Shown here: positions 1-10,010 of the stretch, one piece after another
Position numbering within the stretch: the stretch's first letter is position 1
Layout: each line of letters opens with the position of its first letter
Assembly: GCA_016839625.1 (NCBI GenBank)
Contig: JAEOTY010000334.1
Coordinates: 1 to 41,253 of the forward strand
Length of the DNA stretch: 41,253 nucleotides
Origin: Candidatus Hodarchaeota archaeon
Lineage (GTDB): Archaea; Asgardarchaeota; Heimdallarchaeia; Hodarchaeales; Hodarchaeaceae
Reading direction: 5' to 3'
Made by a program: the position numbers and the translations under genes
Notes under the pieces: generated by a model
The model's input: the letters and a program-made list of their open reading frames with translations, nothing else
Told to the model about the DNA's origin: nothing
Databases searched by the model: none

Positions 1-152
1 ATGGCATATTCCCCGAGACATTGCTGGCATTTTGTTATAACTTAAAACACTTGAATAATCTTGTTTCTTACAAATCTAGTCTCATTCATCAGAGTTAAGA
101 CGTTTTAATAAGAAAAAAATTTGGAAAAGAGAATGATTAGTCTGGTTAAGAC

Positions 153-2081
153 CTAATCATTGAGTGAATCTTTTATTTTGTATTTTGCAACGAGATGTGC
201 CATTTCTTCACCGAGTTTCGTCAGATCTTGCGCTGCAGTAGTCATTTGATTCATAGCTGCAGTTTGTTCTTCTGTTGCAGCAGCTACTTCCTCACTAGAA
301 GCACTGAATTCTTCAGATTGAGCAGCAAAACCTTGTAAGGTCTCTTGTAAGCTAGACACGCTTCCTCCGATATTTGTGACAATTTCCTCTGTCACTTTAC
401 TAATTTGAGCTGAATTGTTTTTAGTTTCTTCTGCTAAACGACGTACGTTGTCAGCAACAACAGCGAATCCTCGGCCATACTCGCCTGCACGAGCAGCTTC
501 AATTGCTGCGTTCAAAGCTAATATGTTTGTTTGACCAGCAATATCCTCAATAACCTGTAGGGTGTTTTCAATATCACCCAGAGATTGATCAACAACATCT
601 GACATTCTGTTTACATCATCAATGGCTTTTGTTGATAAATCAGATTGACTTGCTGCGCCACGACTCACCTGTTGAATTGTAGCAGCAATTTCTTCACTAA
701 GAGCATTTACTTCTTCTGAAGCGGAGGCTAATTCTTCAGCAGACGAAGCAACTTCCTCTGCAGAAGTCTGGGAGCTATAAATGAAAGCGTGGAGATTATC
801 AACCATTTTCGTAAATGAGCGCCCTAATTTTCCGATTTCATCACTTTGTTTTGTATCAATGTCTTTTGTGCCAACAGATAAATCTCCGTTAGCAATTGTT
901 TCCGTCACTCTAGCCATTTTATCAATCGGTCTTGCTAACGACATAGCCATGATAACGGAGCCGATAACCGTTAAAGTTCCCATGACTATTGCAAGTAACA
1001 CTGATGTAAGAATGTGATTATTGATCTCATTATCAACATAAGCAGTTTCTTTTATGTAAAAGAAAGAATAATCCCAATTTTCTGATACTTCAAAATGGGC
1101 AAAATAACTAACCCCACCGATATTAATTCTTTGATAACCATGTGGCAATTCTTTGTTCACAAGACTGTCAAAAATTGGCTTGTTTACAGAATTGGTGGAA
1201 GACATTAATTCACCAAGATCGCTTCCTACAAGAGAACTGTCAAGATGTGTGAAGATGGCACCATCTTTGGTGATACTAAATACCGCTTGCCCTTGGTTTT
1301 CCATTTCTGCTACTATTTCTTCGTGAGTAAAGTCTTCCGCCTCATAGTCATGACCTTCTTCCTCTAGGTGATGGAATAGAACTATTTCAGAGAGTATTTG
1401 GTTCATTGATCCTACTTCATAACCCGCTTTAATCATACCAATGAAAGTGCCATTAGGTAGAACTACTTCTTGAACAATATCCATCAAGTACTGTCCAGTA
1501 CTATCATCATAACCGAACTCAACAAACTGTCCTGTTGCTGAAGCACGAGCTGCGATCCACCAATCTTCATCCTTCTGGAGGAAGTCACCTGGTACTGATT
1601 GTGTACTGGTATAGACATATCCGCGGGCATCAGTGATGAAAATCTCTGCAAAATGCTGGCGTGAAGCAAAATCATTTATATATACGGAAAGATGTGAATC
1701 TAAGTCATTACTTGAATCCCATGCTTTCGCTGTTTTATTATTCTTCATGTTTTCATCATTATCATAGTTTGATCCTTCATAACTGTCCCATAATACTAAT
1801 TTGTCTTGTTCTGTCGCATTTAACGCAGTTCTATAAACTTCTGGATTTTCTGCTAGGGTAACGGTATTTCCCACTGCTTCTAGCAGAAGTTCATCGCTAA
1901 TATGTATTAAATCAATCCCTCTATCCTCTAGGTCATGTTTCATGGAATTATATAGTTCGCTCTGCAGAGTGCTAGTACTTACAATCGTAATTACGGTCAA
2001 AGGAACTATTGACACAACTAGAGCTAGTAAGGCTATTTTAAACGCAATTTTATCAAGTCTAATAATTCTTGGAAGTTTCAC
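153..2081 (-). CDS. Methyl-accepting chemotaxis protein (dCache-like extracellular sensor, HAMP, MCP signalling domain)
   Basis: Two TM segments ([43 protein letters not shown]), HAMP region after LARPIDKM, and the canonical MCP hairpin [40 protein letters not shown]. Confidence 0.95.
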   Translation of the reverse strand: MKLPRIIRLDKIAFKIALLALVVSIVPLTVITIVSTSTLQSELYNSMKHDLEDRGIDLIHISDELLLEAVGNTVTLAENPEVYRTALNATEQDKLVLWDSYEGSNYDNDENMKNNKTAKAWDSSNDLDSHLSVYINDFASRQHFAEIFITDARGYVYTSTQSVPGDFLQKDEDWWIAARASATGQFVEFGYDDSTGQYLMDIVQEVVLPNGTFIGMIKAGYEVGSMNQILSEIVLFHHLEEEGHDYEAEDFTHEEIVAEMENQGQAVFSITKDGAIFTHLDSSLVGSDLGELMSSTNSVNKPIFDSLVNKELPHGYQRINIGGVSYFAHFEVSENWDYSFFYIKETAYVDNEINNHILTSVLLAIVMGTLTVIGSVIMAMSLARPIDKMARVTETIANGDLSVGTKDIDTKQSDEIGKLGRSFTKMVDNLHAFIYSSQTSAEEVASSAEELASASEEVNALSEEIAATIQQVSRGAASQSDLSTKAIDDVNRMSDVVDQSLGDIENTLQVIEDIAGQTNILALNAAIEAARAGEYGRGFAVVADNVRRLAEETKNNSAQISKVTEEIVTNIGGSVSSLQETLQGFAAQSEEFSASSEEVAAATEEQTAAMNQMTTAAQDLTKLGEEMAHLVAKYKIKDSLND

Positions 2082-2461
2082 AAACCTAACCTCTATCTCT
2101 TTTAAGTATTGAAATTACTTTCATATTATTATCTAATATGTTATTATAATTCAATTACTAGTAAATATTTAAGATGAATTTCTTATAAACATAACGAAAT
2201 TTAATGCATCGGAATACATTAATTCATTGAAATATTACAAAAAATAGTTCTTACTTACGAAATGTAAGTATTCAAATGGTTTTCAGTTTTAGAATTAAAC
2301 ATCTTCAGTTGTACTTGGCTTCTGATTTCAAAATTTCGAGGATCATTGTTGAATTGAACTAAAGTTCTTTCTTGAGATATTCTGAAAGCTTTTCTGCTTG
2401 GTTAGTTTTTTAAGCAAGCAATGAAAACAATGTTCCAAGGTGTTGTAATCGGGTAAATATA

Positions 2462-3598
2462 ATGAAAATCTTAGTTGTTGATGACGATATAACTTTCTTG
2501 GATAAGATGGAAAAGCATTTAGAGCTAGACAATCACTCTGTAGTCACGAGTGTTTCCAGTACTGAAGCTCTAGAACAGCTGCAACAAGAAAAATTCGAAT
2601 TGGTTCTTACTGACCTAAAGATGCCTGATTTATCTGGAATTGATTTACTGAAAACAGCTAGACTGGGGGGAAATGATTCAATATTCATTGTTATTACGGG
2701 GTATGGCACAATAGAGTCGGCGGTAGATGCTATCAAAACAGGAGCATATGATTATTTGTTAAAACCCTTCGAATTGGCACTCCTAAAAAAAAAGATTAAA
2801 CAGGTAGAGGATGAATTACGTTTCAGAGAAAGTATCAAAATGCCTCAGATTCTTGAAAGATTAACAAAATTAGAAGATTTTGATTTAAGTTCATTTAAAG
2901 ATGATTTTCCCTCACCCTTCCTCGTAATTTCAGATATAAATCCTGAAATCATTATTAAGAGGTTTGACCTAAATCCAGCTACTCCGTTGTGGCTTAGTTT
3001 TGATGAGGAGAATGGTACAATACTTCTATCTAAGCTTAATTCCTTAAAATCAAGGATTGAAAATTTTGCTGTACAAAATCCCAAAGGAACTATCATTCTG
3101 AAAGGGATTGAAATACTATCTCGATTCCATGACTGGGATAGCATCAAACAATTCCTCCATTATATTCAAACCGAAGTTCTCTCTTCAAAGTTAACTTTAC
3201 TGATTCTAATTGAGAAATTATCCCCATTACCATCCCCTTCTCCAGCTCTCTATTATGATGCTCTTTCATCATTTGTAAGCACAGCATTTAACAAATTGGT
3301 AGAAATAATATCTCATTCTGTGAGGAAAAACATCATTTTACTCCTAAGAACCCTAGATGATCTTGTACTTAGTTTTAATGAAATTCTCAAAAAATTGGCA
3401 ATTGATAATTCAAGTATTCTTGCTTTTCACCTAAAAAAATTAGTTAAAGAAGAGATTCTAATCAAGGAAAAATCCTCTTATAGCTTATCTTCTAAAGGGC
3501 AGTATGTTGCTGATGTAATTAATATTTTGGAGAAATTAGGGGAACATGGTCCATTATCACCCATTAAAATATTTAGAATTCCCCATCTCCAGTTTTGA
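2462..3598 (+). CDS. Response regulator: REC receiver + DUF835-like middle domain + C-terminal winged HTH
   Basis: REC signature MKILVVDDD...LVLTDLKMPDLSGIDLL...VITGYG...GAYDYLLKPF. Middle region FLVISDINPEIIIKRFDLNPATPLWLSFDEENGTILLSKLNSLKSRIENF resembles DUF835. C-terminus ILKKLAIDNSSILAFHLKKLVKEEILIKEKSSYSLSSKG is wHTH-like. Confidence 0.88.
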   Translation: MKILVVDDDITFLDKMEKHLELDNHSVVTSVSSTEALEQLQQEKFELVLTDLKMPDLSGIDLLKTARLGGNDSIFIVITGYGTIESAVDAIKTGAYDYLLKPFELALLKKKIKQVEDELRFRESIKMPQILERLTKLEDFDLSSFKDDFPSPFLVISDINPEIIIKRFDLNPATPLWLSFDEENGTILLSKLNSLKSRIENFAVQNPKGTIILKGIEILSRFHDWDSIKQFLHYIQTEVLSSKLTLLILIEKLSPLPSPSPALYYDALSSFVSTAFNKLVEIISHSVRKNIILLLRTLDDLVLSFNEILKKLAIDNSSILAFHLKKLVKEEILIKEKSSYSLSSKGQYVADVINILEKLGEHGPLSPIKIFRIPHLQF

Positions 3599-3677
3599 AA
3601 TCGCCTATCAACGAAGAAATTAATATCCTTGGTAATGTGACATCTGAAATATCTATGTTTAAGAGAGGTATCAATCA

Positions 3678-6068
3678 ATGAACCTTGGAAATGACTCTGA
3701 GATAAAGTTCGAAAATAAAGATGAACCTGTTTATATTCGGAACCTTGAAAAAATATTGGTTGAAGAAAAATTATCGGATAATACGAGGGATACATTAAAG
3801 ATTGCTATCAGAAAATTCAAACAGTCTGTAGAGTTTCTAAAACGTAGAACTGCAGAATTAGTGGAGAATGAGCAAAAATTTAAAGCGTTCGCTCAATTGG
3901 GGCATTGGGAATGGGACCTTTTAACGAACAAGATAGAATTATCAGAAGAAGCCCAAAAAATTTACCAGCTTAATAAAAGAAGGGTCGATTTGTCCATTGT
4001 TATGGATATGATCCATTCTGAAGACAAAACAAAAGTACAAGAAGCTATTGATAGAACAATAAAGTATTATGAAACAGTTCCAGTGGAATGCCGAATTATT
4101 ACTCCCAAAGGTATCGAAAAGTGGCTCAGGGCTGATGAACATGCTATTATTGGAGAATCAGGGGATGTAGAGAAAGTATTTGGATATATTATGGATATTA
4201 CCGATCGAAAGAATGCTGAAATACAACTACAGGAGAATGAGGAGAAATATCGTCTTTTAATCGAAAATCTAGGAGAAGGAATCGGGATTGTTGATACAGA
4301 GGAGAATTTCTTATTTTGCAATCATGTTACGGACGAAATTTTTGGTGTTCTTCAAGGAAAACTCGTGAATCGAAATTTAGCAGAGTTTGTGAATCAAGAA
4401 ACGTTACAATTCATCAAAGATCAAACTAAAATGCGGCAAAATGGAAAAAAAACTACTTATGAAATCGAAATAATCCGACCAAGTGGGGAGACACGTCAAA
4501 TTGTCGTCACAGGCACTCCTCAATTCGATAAGGAGGGGTACTTGACTGGCACCTTTGGAGTTATTGTTGATATCACTGAGAAAAAGCAAATCGAGAATGC
4601 ATTATTGGAGAGTGAAGAAAGATTAAGGAGTTTTATGGATTCTGCTACTGATGCTTTTGTACTTTTAGATCCAAAATTTAAAGTTATTGAAGTAAACAAA
4701 ACTGCGTTAGACACGATTGGTCTTGAAAAACCAGATGTATTAAACAATTATTATGGTAATTTTATACCTGATTTTGAGGAATCCGAACCATTTCTTAATT
4801 ATATGGAGGTTTTAAGATCAGGAAATCCAATTATTATGGATGAATACATTCCTCATTCAAAATTTGGTGAGAAATACTATAATGTTAAGATTTTCAGAGT
4901 TGGTGATGGACTTGGTATTATCGCAACTGATATAACTGAGCATAAACAAGCAGATCAGGCACTACAAAAGAGTGAGGAGAATTTACGTCAAATTATTAAG
5001 AATATGCCTGTAATGCTCGATGCTTTTGATGAAAACAACAGAATTTTAGTCTGGAACCGAGAAAGTGAACGGGTCACTGGATATACTGAAAAAGAAATGA
5101 TTGAAGATCCAAATCCTTTATCAAAACTATATCCTGATCCAGTATTCTTCTCTAAACTTATGAAAGAATGGGTTGAAAGAGGGGATTCTTTCTATAATTG
5201 GGAGATTGATGTTACTCATAAAGATGGTACTAAAAGAACTGTTTCATGGTCCAATATATCCAAACATTTTCCAATTCCAGGTTGGAGGTCTTGGGCAGTT
5301 GGAGTTGACATCACTGACCGGAAGATGATGGAGGAAGAGCTTCTCGAAAAGCGAAAACTAGCTGCACTGGGACAAATGGCAGCAGGTCTTGCTCATGAGC
5401 TCAACACTCCCCTAGCTAATATTAATTTGACAACAGATTACCTCCTTAACTTAGTTAATAACGGTGAAACACGGTTTAAAGATAGTGTACTAGTGGTAAA
5501 TGAGCTTAATGATATCAAACAACAGGCCAACTTTTGTGTACAAATTGTAAAGGATCTTCTTCTATTTTCCCGAAAAATAGATATTTTTGCAACAAGTTTT
5601 AATGCCAAATCTTTTTTCTCAGAGATTATCTCCTCCCCTACAATCGGAACGAGTATAAAAGAGAAGAATATTGCAATTGTATTAGAAATTCATGAAGATG
5701 TGATTATGGTTGGTGATCAAGTACTCCTTAGTCAATGTTTTCAGAACATAATCAGCAATTCCTTTGATGCCTTCAGCTCATTTCATGAAAATCCGGCAAT
5801 AATTATTTCACTCGAAGAACAAGAGAAGAATATCGAAGTGTGTGTAAAAGACAATGGAGAGGGTATTAAGGAGGAACATATCACTAAGGTTTTCGAACCC
5901 TTCTTCACTACGAAAAAGGTGGGACATGGCACAGGCCTTGGATTATCTATAGCAAGAGGAATCGTCGAAAGACATAATGGTCAAATATCGGTTATCAGCA
6001 CTCGTGGGGAAGGAACAGAGGTAAAGATAACAATACCTAAAGAGATCAACAAATTACTCGAAAAATAG
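3678..6068 (+). CDS. Multi-PAS sensor histidine kinase
   Basis: Several PAS/PAC units (YIMDITDRKNAE, VIVDITEKKQIE, IIATDITEHKQAD, AVGVDITDRKMME), H-box GLAHELNTPLANI, and ATPase motifs NIISNSFDAF, DNGEGI, GTGLGLSIARGI. Confidence 0.95.
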   Translation: MNLGNDSEIKFENKDEPVYIRNLEKILVEEKLSDNTRDTLKIAIRKFKQSVEFLKRRTAELVENEQKFKAFAQLGHWEWDLLTNKIELSEEAQKIYQLNKRRVDLSIVMDMIHSEDKTKVQEAIDRTIKYYETVPVECRIITPKGIEKWLRADEHAIIGESGDVEKVFGYIMDITDRKNAEIQLQENEEKYRLLIENLGEGIGIVDTEENFLFCNHVTDEIFGVLQGKLVNRNLAEFVNQETLQFIKDQTKMRQNGKKTTYEIEIIRPSGETRQIVVTGTPQFDKEGYLTGTFGVIVDITEKKQIENALLESEERLRSFMDSATDAFVLLDPKFKVIEVNKTALDTIGLEKPDVLNNYYGNFIPDFEESEPFLNYMEVLRSGNPIIMDEYIPHSKFGEKYYNVKIFRVGDGLGIIATDITEHKQADQALQKSEENLRQIIKNMPVMLDAFDENNRILVWNRESERVTGYTEKEMIEDPNPLSKLYPDPVFFSKLMKEWVERGDSFYNWEIDVTHKDGTKRTVSWSNISKHFPIPGWRSWAVGVDITDRKMMEEELLEKRKLAALGQMAAGLAHELNTPLANINLTTDYLLNLVNNGETRFKDSVLVVNELNDIKQQANFCVQIVKDLLLFSRKIDIFATSFNAKSFFSEIISSPTIGTSIKEKNIAIVLEIHEDVIMVGDQVLLSQCFQNIISNSFDAFSSFHENPAIIISLEEQEKNIEVCVKDNGEGIKEEHITKVFEPFFTTKKVGHGTGLGLSIARGIVERHNGQISVISTRGEGTEVKITIPKEINKLLEK

Positions 6069-6248
6069 GTTCAATTTTTGATAGGGTAATCAATTCGTTT
6101 CATTCAACAAAATCGATTATCATTGTGTGAAAATATTCTTGATTCATCTATTTCTGTTTTTCTAATTCGTCGTGGATGCCCTTTGGAAAAGCATTTTAAA
6201 AAAGACAAAAAGGCCCTTGTAGACACTTATATCCAAATGTGATTCACT

Positions 6249-8294
6249 ATGGCAATTAATAGCGAAGATTTTGTAAAGTTAAAATTCCTCGACTCACCTA
6301 CTCTTTCTCCAGATGGTAGAAAATTAGTTTTTGCAATGAAGAAGGTAAATCAAAAGAAAAACCAATATAAAAGTTCTCTTTACCTGAAAACTTCTGAGGA
6401 GAAGGAAATTAGGCGTTTCTCTCATGGTACACATATTGATACTGCTCCACAATTTTCACCATCGGGAGAATATTTAGCTTTCCTTTCTTCTCGTGAGGAA
6501 AAGGTAATACAAGTATTTGTTATGTCTGTAGATGGGGGTGAAGCCATAAGGGTGACTACTTTTCCTCGAGGGGTTATGGGATTCGCGTGGAGTCATGATA
6601 GCAAGTTAATTCATGTCATAGCTCGTGTGAACGAAGAAGAATTAGAATTAATCTTAAATCCAAAGGAACCACCATCGTTTGTGTTGGAATCAATAAAATT
6701 TAAAGAATACCAAACTAAAAAGAAACAGCGACACGCTCTGAGAATTGACCCCCGAGTTATCAAGAGTGGTTATTATCGTGAAGGGACAGCGTATTTGGAT
6801 GGCCGTTTTATACAACCGTTCGTTGTTGATATTTCAGAATTCGATCGTTACTTAGAGCAAAAAAAACCAATGAAAGCCATACATTTAGGTGAACATGGTT
6901 ATCATTTTAGTTTAGGAACCTTTCATCTAGATGATACAGAGGTTTATTTATCCAAGTTTAAAGGGGATCCGAGTGTTTCTTTAGAACAAGAAATATTGAA
7001 AATTAAAATTTCTGATCCAACTGATAGAATTGTCTTAGGAACAGTATTTGGTTTTATAGAGAATTTTCAATTATCACCTAATGGAAAATATTTCTCTTTT
7101 CATGCCATTAGAGAAGAGAAAATCGTTTATGATGATTCTCAAATCTTCCTCTTCGATCTTGAGAAAGGAGAATCTGGTAATTTTATCTGTATTACTGAAG
7201 ATTATAATCGTTCAGCGATTCAATCACGTTGGCTTGATAAGAATAATCTCCTATTCCTAAGTCCAAGTGATGGAAAAATAAACATTCATAAAATCGATAT
7301 TATAACAAAAAAAGTTTCATCAGTTGTTGAAGGGGATAGAAATATCAATTTCTTTGCAATTTCACAAAATGGAACTCGTCTGACGTATGAGGTTTCTCAT
7401 GCATCCTTTCCCAGCGATATTTTTTGGAGTAATGTAGATGGATCAGAAGAGGAACGGGTAACTGAAGTAAACAAACAATATTTGGAAACCCATGAACCTG
7501 CAGAAGCGGAAGTATTTATTTACGAAAAAGACGGAATTAATTTCCAAGGTTGGGTGTTAATTCCAACAGGATGTAATCGTCAGGATAAAATACCTGTAGT
7601 ATTAGAGATTCATGGTGGCCCTGCTGTAATGTGGACTCCACATGAAAAAACCATGTGGCATGAATGGAATACTCTTGCATCAAAAGGTTACGCAGTAGTG
7701 TTTTGCAATCCACGTGGTTCTAATGGATATGGTATTGAGTTTCGGTCTGCTGTTTTTAAAAATTGGGGAGATCTTGCTGCAAATGATATTCTTGAAGCCT
7801 TAGATTGCGCATTTATTAAATATTCTTTCCTAGACCCAGATAGAGTCGCTGTTACTGGTGGGAGTTACGGAGGGTATATGACATCATGGTTGGTCACCAA
7901 TACTAATCGTTTTAAAGCCGCAATCACTCAGAGAGGTGTCTATGAATTTGTTGCTTTCGGTACGACCACAGATATTCCTATTTGGTTTGAAAAACAGTAT
8001 GAAGGTGAAATTATTGAACGTCTAGATGATATTTGGAAAGATTCTCCTGCTGCTCATATTAAGAATCTCCAAACTCCTTTACTTATTATACATTCGGAAA
8101 ATGATTTTCGTGTGCCAATTGTGAACGCTGAACAATTATTTTGGCTGGGTAAGCGATACGGTAAGATTATAGAATTTGTTCGCTATCCCCGAGATGGACA
8201 TGAACTTTCGCGAAGTGGTGAACCACGACATATAATTGATCGCATTAATAGGATTAGCAACTGGATTGAAAAGTACATTAAATCAAATTCTTGA
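6249..8294 (+). CDS. S9 family (prolyl oligopeptidase/acylaminoacyl-peptidase-type) serine peptidase
   Basis: N-terminal beta-propeller-like repeats (LSPDGRKLVFAMK, FSPSGEYLAFLSS). C-terminal alpha/beta hydrolase with nucleophile elbow GGSYGGYMTSWL, late Asp in HSENDFRVP and His in RDGHELSR. Confidence 0.93.
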   Translation: MAINSEDFVKLKFLDSPTLSPDGRKLVFAMKKVNQKKNQYKSSLYLKTSEEKEIRRFSHGTHIDTAPQFSPSGEYLAFLSSREEKVIQVFVMSVDGGEAIRVTTFPRGVMGFAWSHDSKLIHVIARVNEEELELILNPKEPPSFVLESIKFKEYQTKKKQRHALRIDPRVIKSGYYREGTAYLDGRFIQPFVVDISEFDRYLEQKKPMKAIHLGEHGYHFSLGTFHLDDTEVYLSKFKGDPSVSLEQEILKIKISDPTDRIVLGTVFGFIENFQLSPNGKYFSFHAIREEKIVYDDSQIFLFDLEKGESGNFICITEDYNRSAIQSRWLDKNNLLFLSPSDGKINIHKIDIITKKVSSVVEGDRNINFFAISQNGTRLTYEVSHASFPSDIFWSNVDGSEEERVTEVNKQYLETHEPAEAEVFIYEKDGINFQGWVLIPTGCNRQDKIPVVLEIHGGPAVMWTPHEKTMWHEWNTLASKGYAVVFCNPRGSNGYGIEFRSAVFKNWGDLAANDILEALDCAFIKYSFLDPDRVAVTGGSYGGYMTSWLVTNTNRFKAAITQRGVYEFVAFGTTTDIPIWFEKQYEGEIIERLDDIWKDSPAAHIKNLQTPLLIIHSENDFRVPIVNAEQLFWLGKRYGKIIEFVRYPRDGHELSRSGEPRHIIDRINRISNWIEKYIKSNS

Positions 8295-8304
8295 AGTGTT
8301 TCAA

Positions 8305-9921
8305 ATGGCAGTAAACTTTTGGCGGCGTCCTCAATCTGGTTGTTCCGCAGTACATGCACGTAACGGTTTGGTAGCTTCTTCTCAACCTCTTTCATCTTCA
8401 GTGGGTATTCAGATTCTTCAAGAAGGTGGAACAGCCTGTGATGCAATCGTAGCAATGGCAGCAGTATTAAATGTTGTTGAACCTTTCTCAACAGGTGTTG
8501 GTGGAGATGCATTCGCTCTAATATATGAACCTGGTGAAAAAAGCCCAAAAGCCATAAATGGATCAGGATTTTCTCCAAAAAATTTATCTTACGAATATAT
8601 TGTTGAGGAAAGAGGTTTCAAACAGATGCCTCTCACTGGAGTTATTCCAATTACTGTTCCTGGGGCAGTTAATGCTTGGGAATCGATTCATAAAAAGTTT
8701 GGAAAACTTCCTTGGAGCGATTTACTTAAACCAGCTATCAAATATGCACGAGATGGATTTCCTGTTAGTCCTGTAATCGCCCAGGTTTGGAATGAACTAG
8801 TACCCAAACTTCTTGCTCATGAAGGGGGAAAACAAGTATATCTTATCAATGGGGAGCGCGCTCCTCACGTAGGAGAAGTTTTTAAAAACACTGCACTTGC
8901 TTCCACGTTAGAAATTCTCGCCAAAGAAGGATCTGATGCTTTTTATCGAGGTGAAATCCGAAATAAGATTGTAAAATTTCTGCAAAAAGAAGGAGGGTAT
9001 CTTGAAGAATCCGATTTCGAAAATTTCCAAGCGGAATGGACTGAACCTATTTCTCGAGAAGTTTATAATAATATAATTTGGGAACATGGTCCGAATGGCC
9101 AAGGTTTAGTGACTCTTCTTATTCTCAGCATTGTTGAAGAGTTAGATATCAGTAGATATCCTCTTAATTCAGTAGATTATTTACATTCTTTAATTGAAGC
9201 AAAAAAGCTAGCTTTTGCGGATGCTTTTGCTTATATCGCAGACCCTACATATATGGAAGTTTCTCTCTCCAAGTTCCTATCTGAAGAGTATGCCCAAGCC
9301 CATGCTAGTCAGGTCAATCCTAGACAGGCAATGAGACAATTGCCAGCTCCGCTTGATATTAGTAACGATACTGTATATTTAACAGCTATTGATAAAGATG
9401 GATTAGCTGTTTCTTTTATTAATTCATTATTTTATGGTTTTGGTTCTGGGATTGTAGACCCACAAACAGGTATTGCATTTCAGAATCGTGGGGCGGGTTT
9501 CTCACTTCAAAATGGTCACCCTAATCAATATGCACCAAACAAGCGGCCATTTCACACAATTATCCCAGCTATGATTACCTCCACTGAAGGTGAATTACTA
9601 TATTCGTTTGGAGTAATGGGAGGTCATCATCAACCACAAGGTCAATCACAAGTGTTTCTTAATCTTATTTTGCATGAGATGGATCCTCAGGAAGCCATTA
9701 GCTGCTCTAGATTCCACCACGACCAAACGACAAATACTGTTGCCCTAGAAGAACCTATAGAAGTTGGTATTAGGACTAAACTAAGGCAAAAAGGTCATAA
9801 AATTGTCGACTGTGTTGGTACTAACTTTGGTGGAGGACAAATCATTCAGCGGAATTCATCAAATGGCTGCTATATAGGCGGATCTGATCCCCGTAAAGAT
9901 GGCCAAGCCCAAGGATATTAG
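8305..9921 (+). CDS. ggt: Gamma-glutamyltransferase family protein
   Basis: ARNGLVASSQPLSSSVGIQILQEGGTACDAIVAMAAVLNVVEPFSTGVGGDAFALIY...GSGFSP; predicted cleavage Thr in SNDTVYLTAIDKDGLAVSFINSLFYGFGSG. ORF track starts at 8236 but the ATG at 8305 (MAVNFW) follows the S9 stop and fits the family better. Confidence 0.93.
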   Translation: MAVNFWRRPQSGCSAVHARNGLVASSQPLSSSVGIQILQEGGTACDAIVAMAAVLNVVEPFSTGVGGDAFALIYEPGEKSPKAINGSGFSPKNLSYEYIVEERGFKQMPLTGVIPITVPGAVNAWESIHKKFGKLPWSDLLKPAIKYARDGFPVSPVIAQVWNELVPKLLAHEGGKQVYLINGERAPHVGEVFKNTALASTLEILAKEGSDAFYRGEIRNKIVKFLQKEGGYLEESDFENFQAEWTEPISREVYNNIIWEHGPNGQGLVTLLILSIVEELDISRYPLNSVDYLHSLIEAKKLAFADAFAYIADPTYMEVSLSKFLSEEYAQAHASQVNPRQAMRQLPAPLDISNDTVYLTAIDKDGLAVSFINSLFYGFGSGIVDPQTGIAFQNRGAGFSLQNGHPNQYAPNKRPFHTIIPAMITSTEGELLYSFGVMGGHHQPQGQSQVFLNLILHEMDPQEAISCSRFHHDQTTNTVALEEPIEVGIRTKLRQKGHKIVDCVGTNFGGGQIIQRNSSNGCYIGGSDPRKDGQAQGY

Positions 9922-10010
9922 ATTTTTTGACTAAAGTTGAAAACAATAAGGAAGATTTTAAATTATAAAACAAGAATAAGTGATCAGATTCTAGAGAATC
10001 CTTTATTAAA

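Noticed and set aside
781-1017. 78-aa plus-strand ORF inside the MCP gene
   Set aside because: Fully antisense to a strongly supported coding frame, with no domain signal.
2082-2461. 380-nt intergenic region considered for a structured RNA or tRNA
   Set aside because: No T-loop (GTTCGAATC-like) or clear extended stem seen; most likely a divergent promoter region.
8183-8578. 131-aa minus-strand ORF rich in Leu/His
   Set aside because: Antisense to the S9 and GGT coding frames; composition (LHHRLFHLL) is typical of a shadow ORF.
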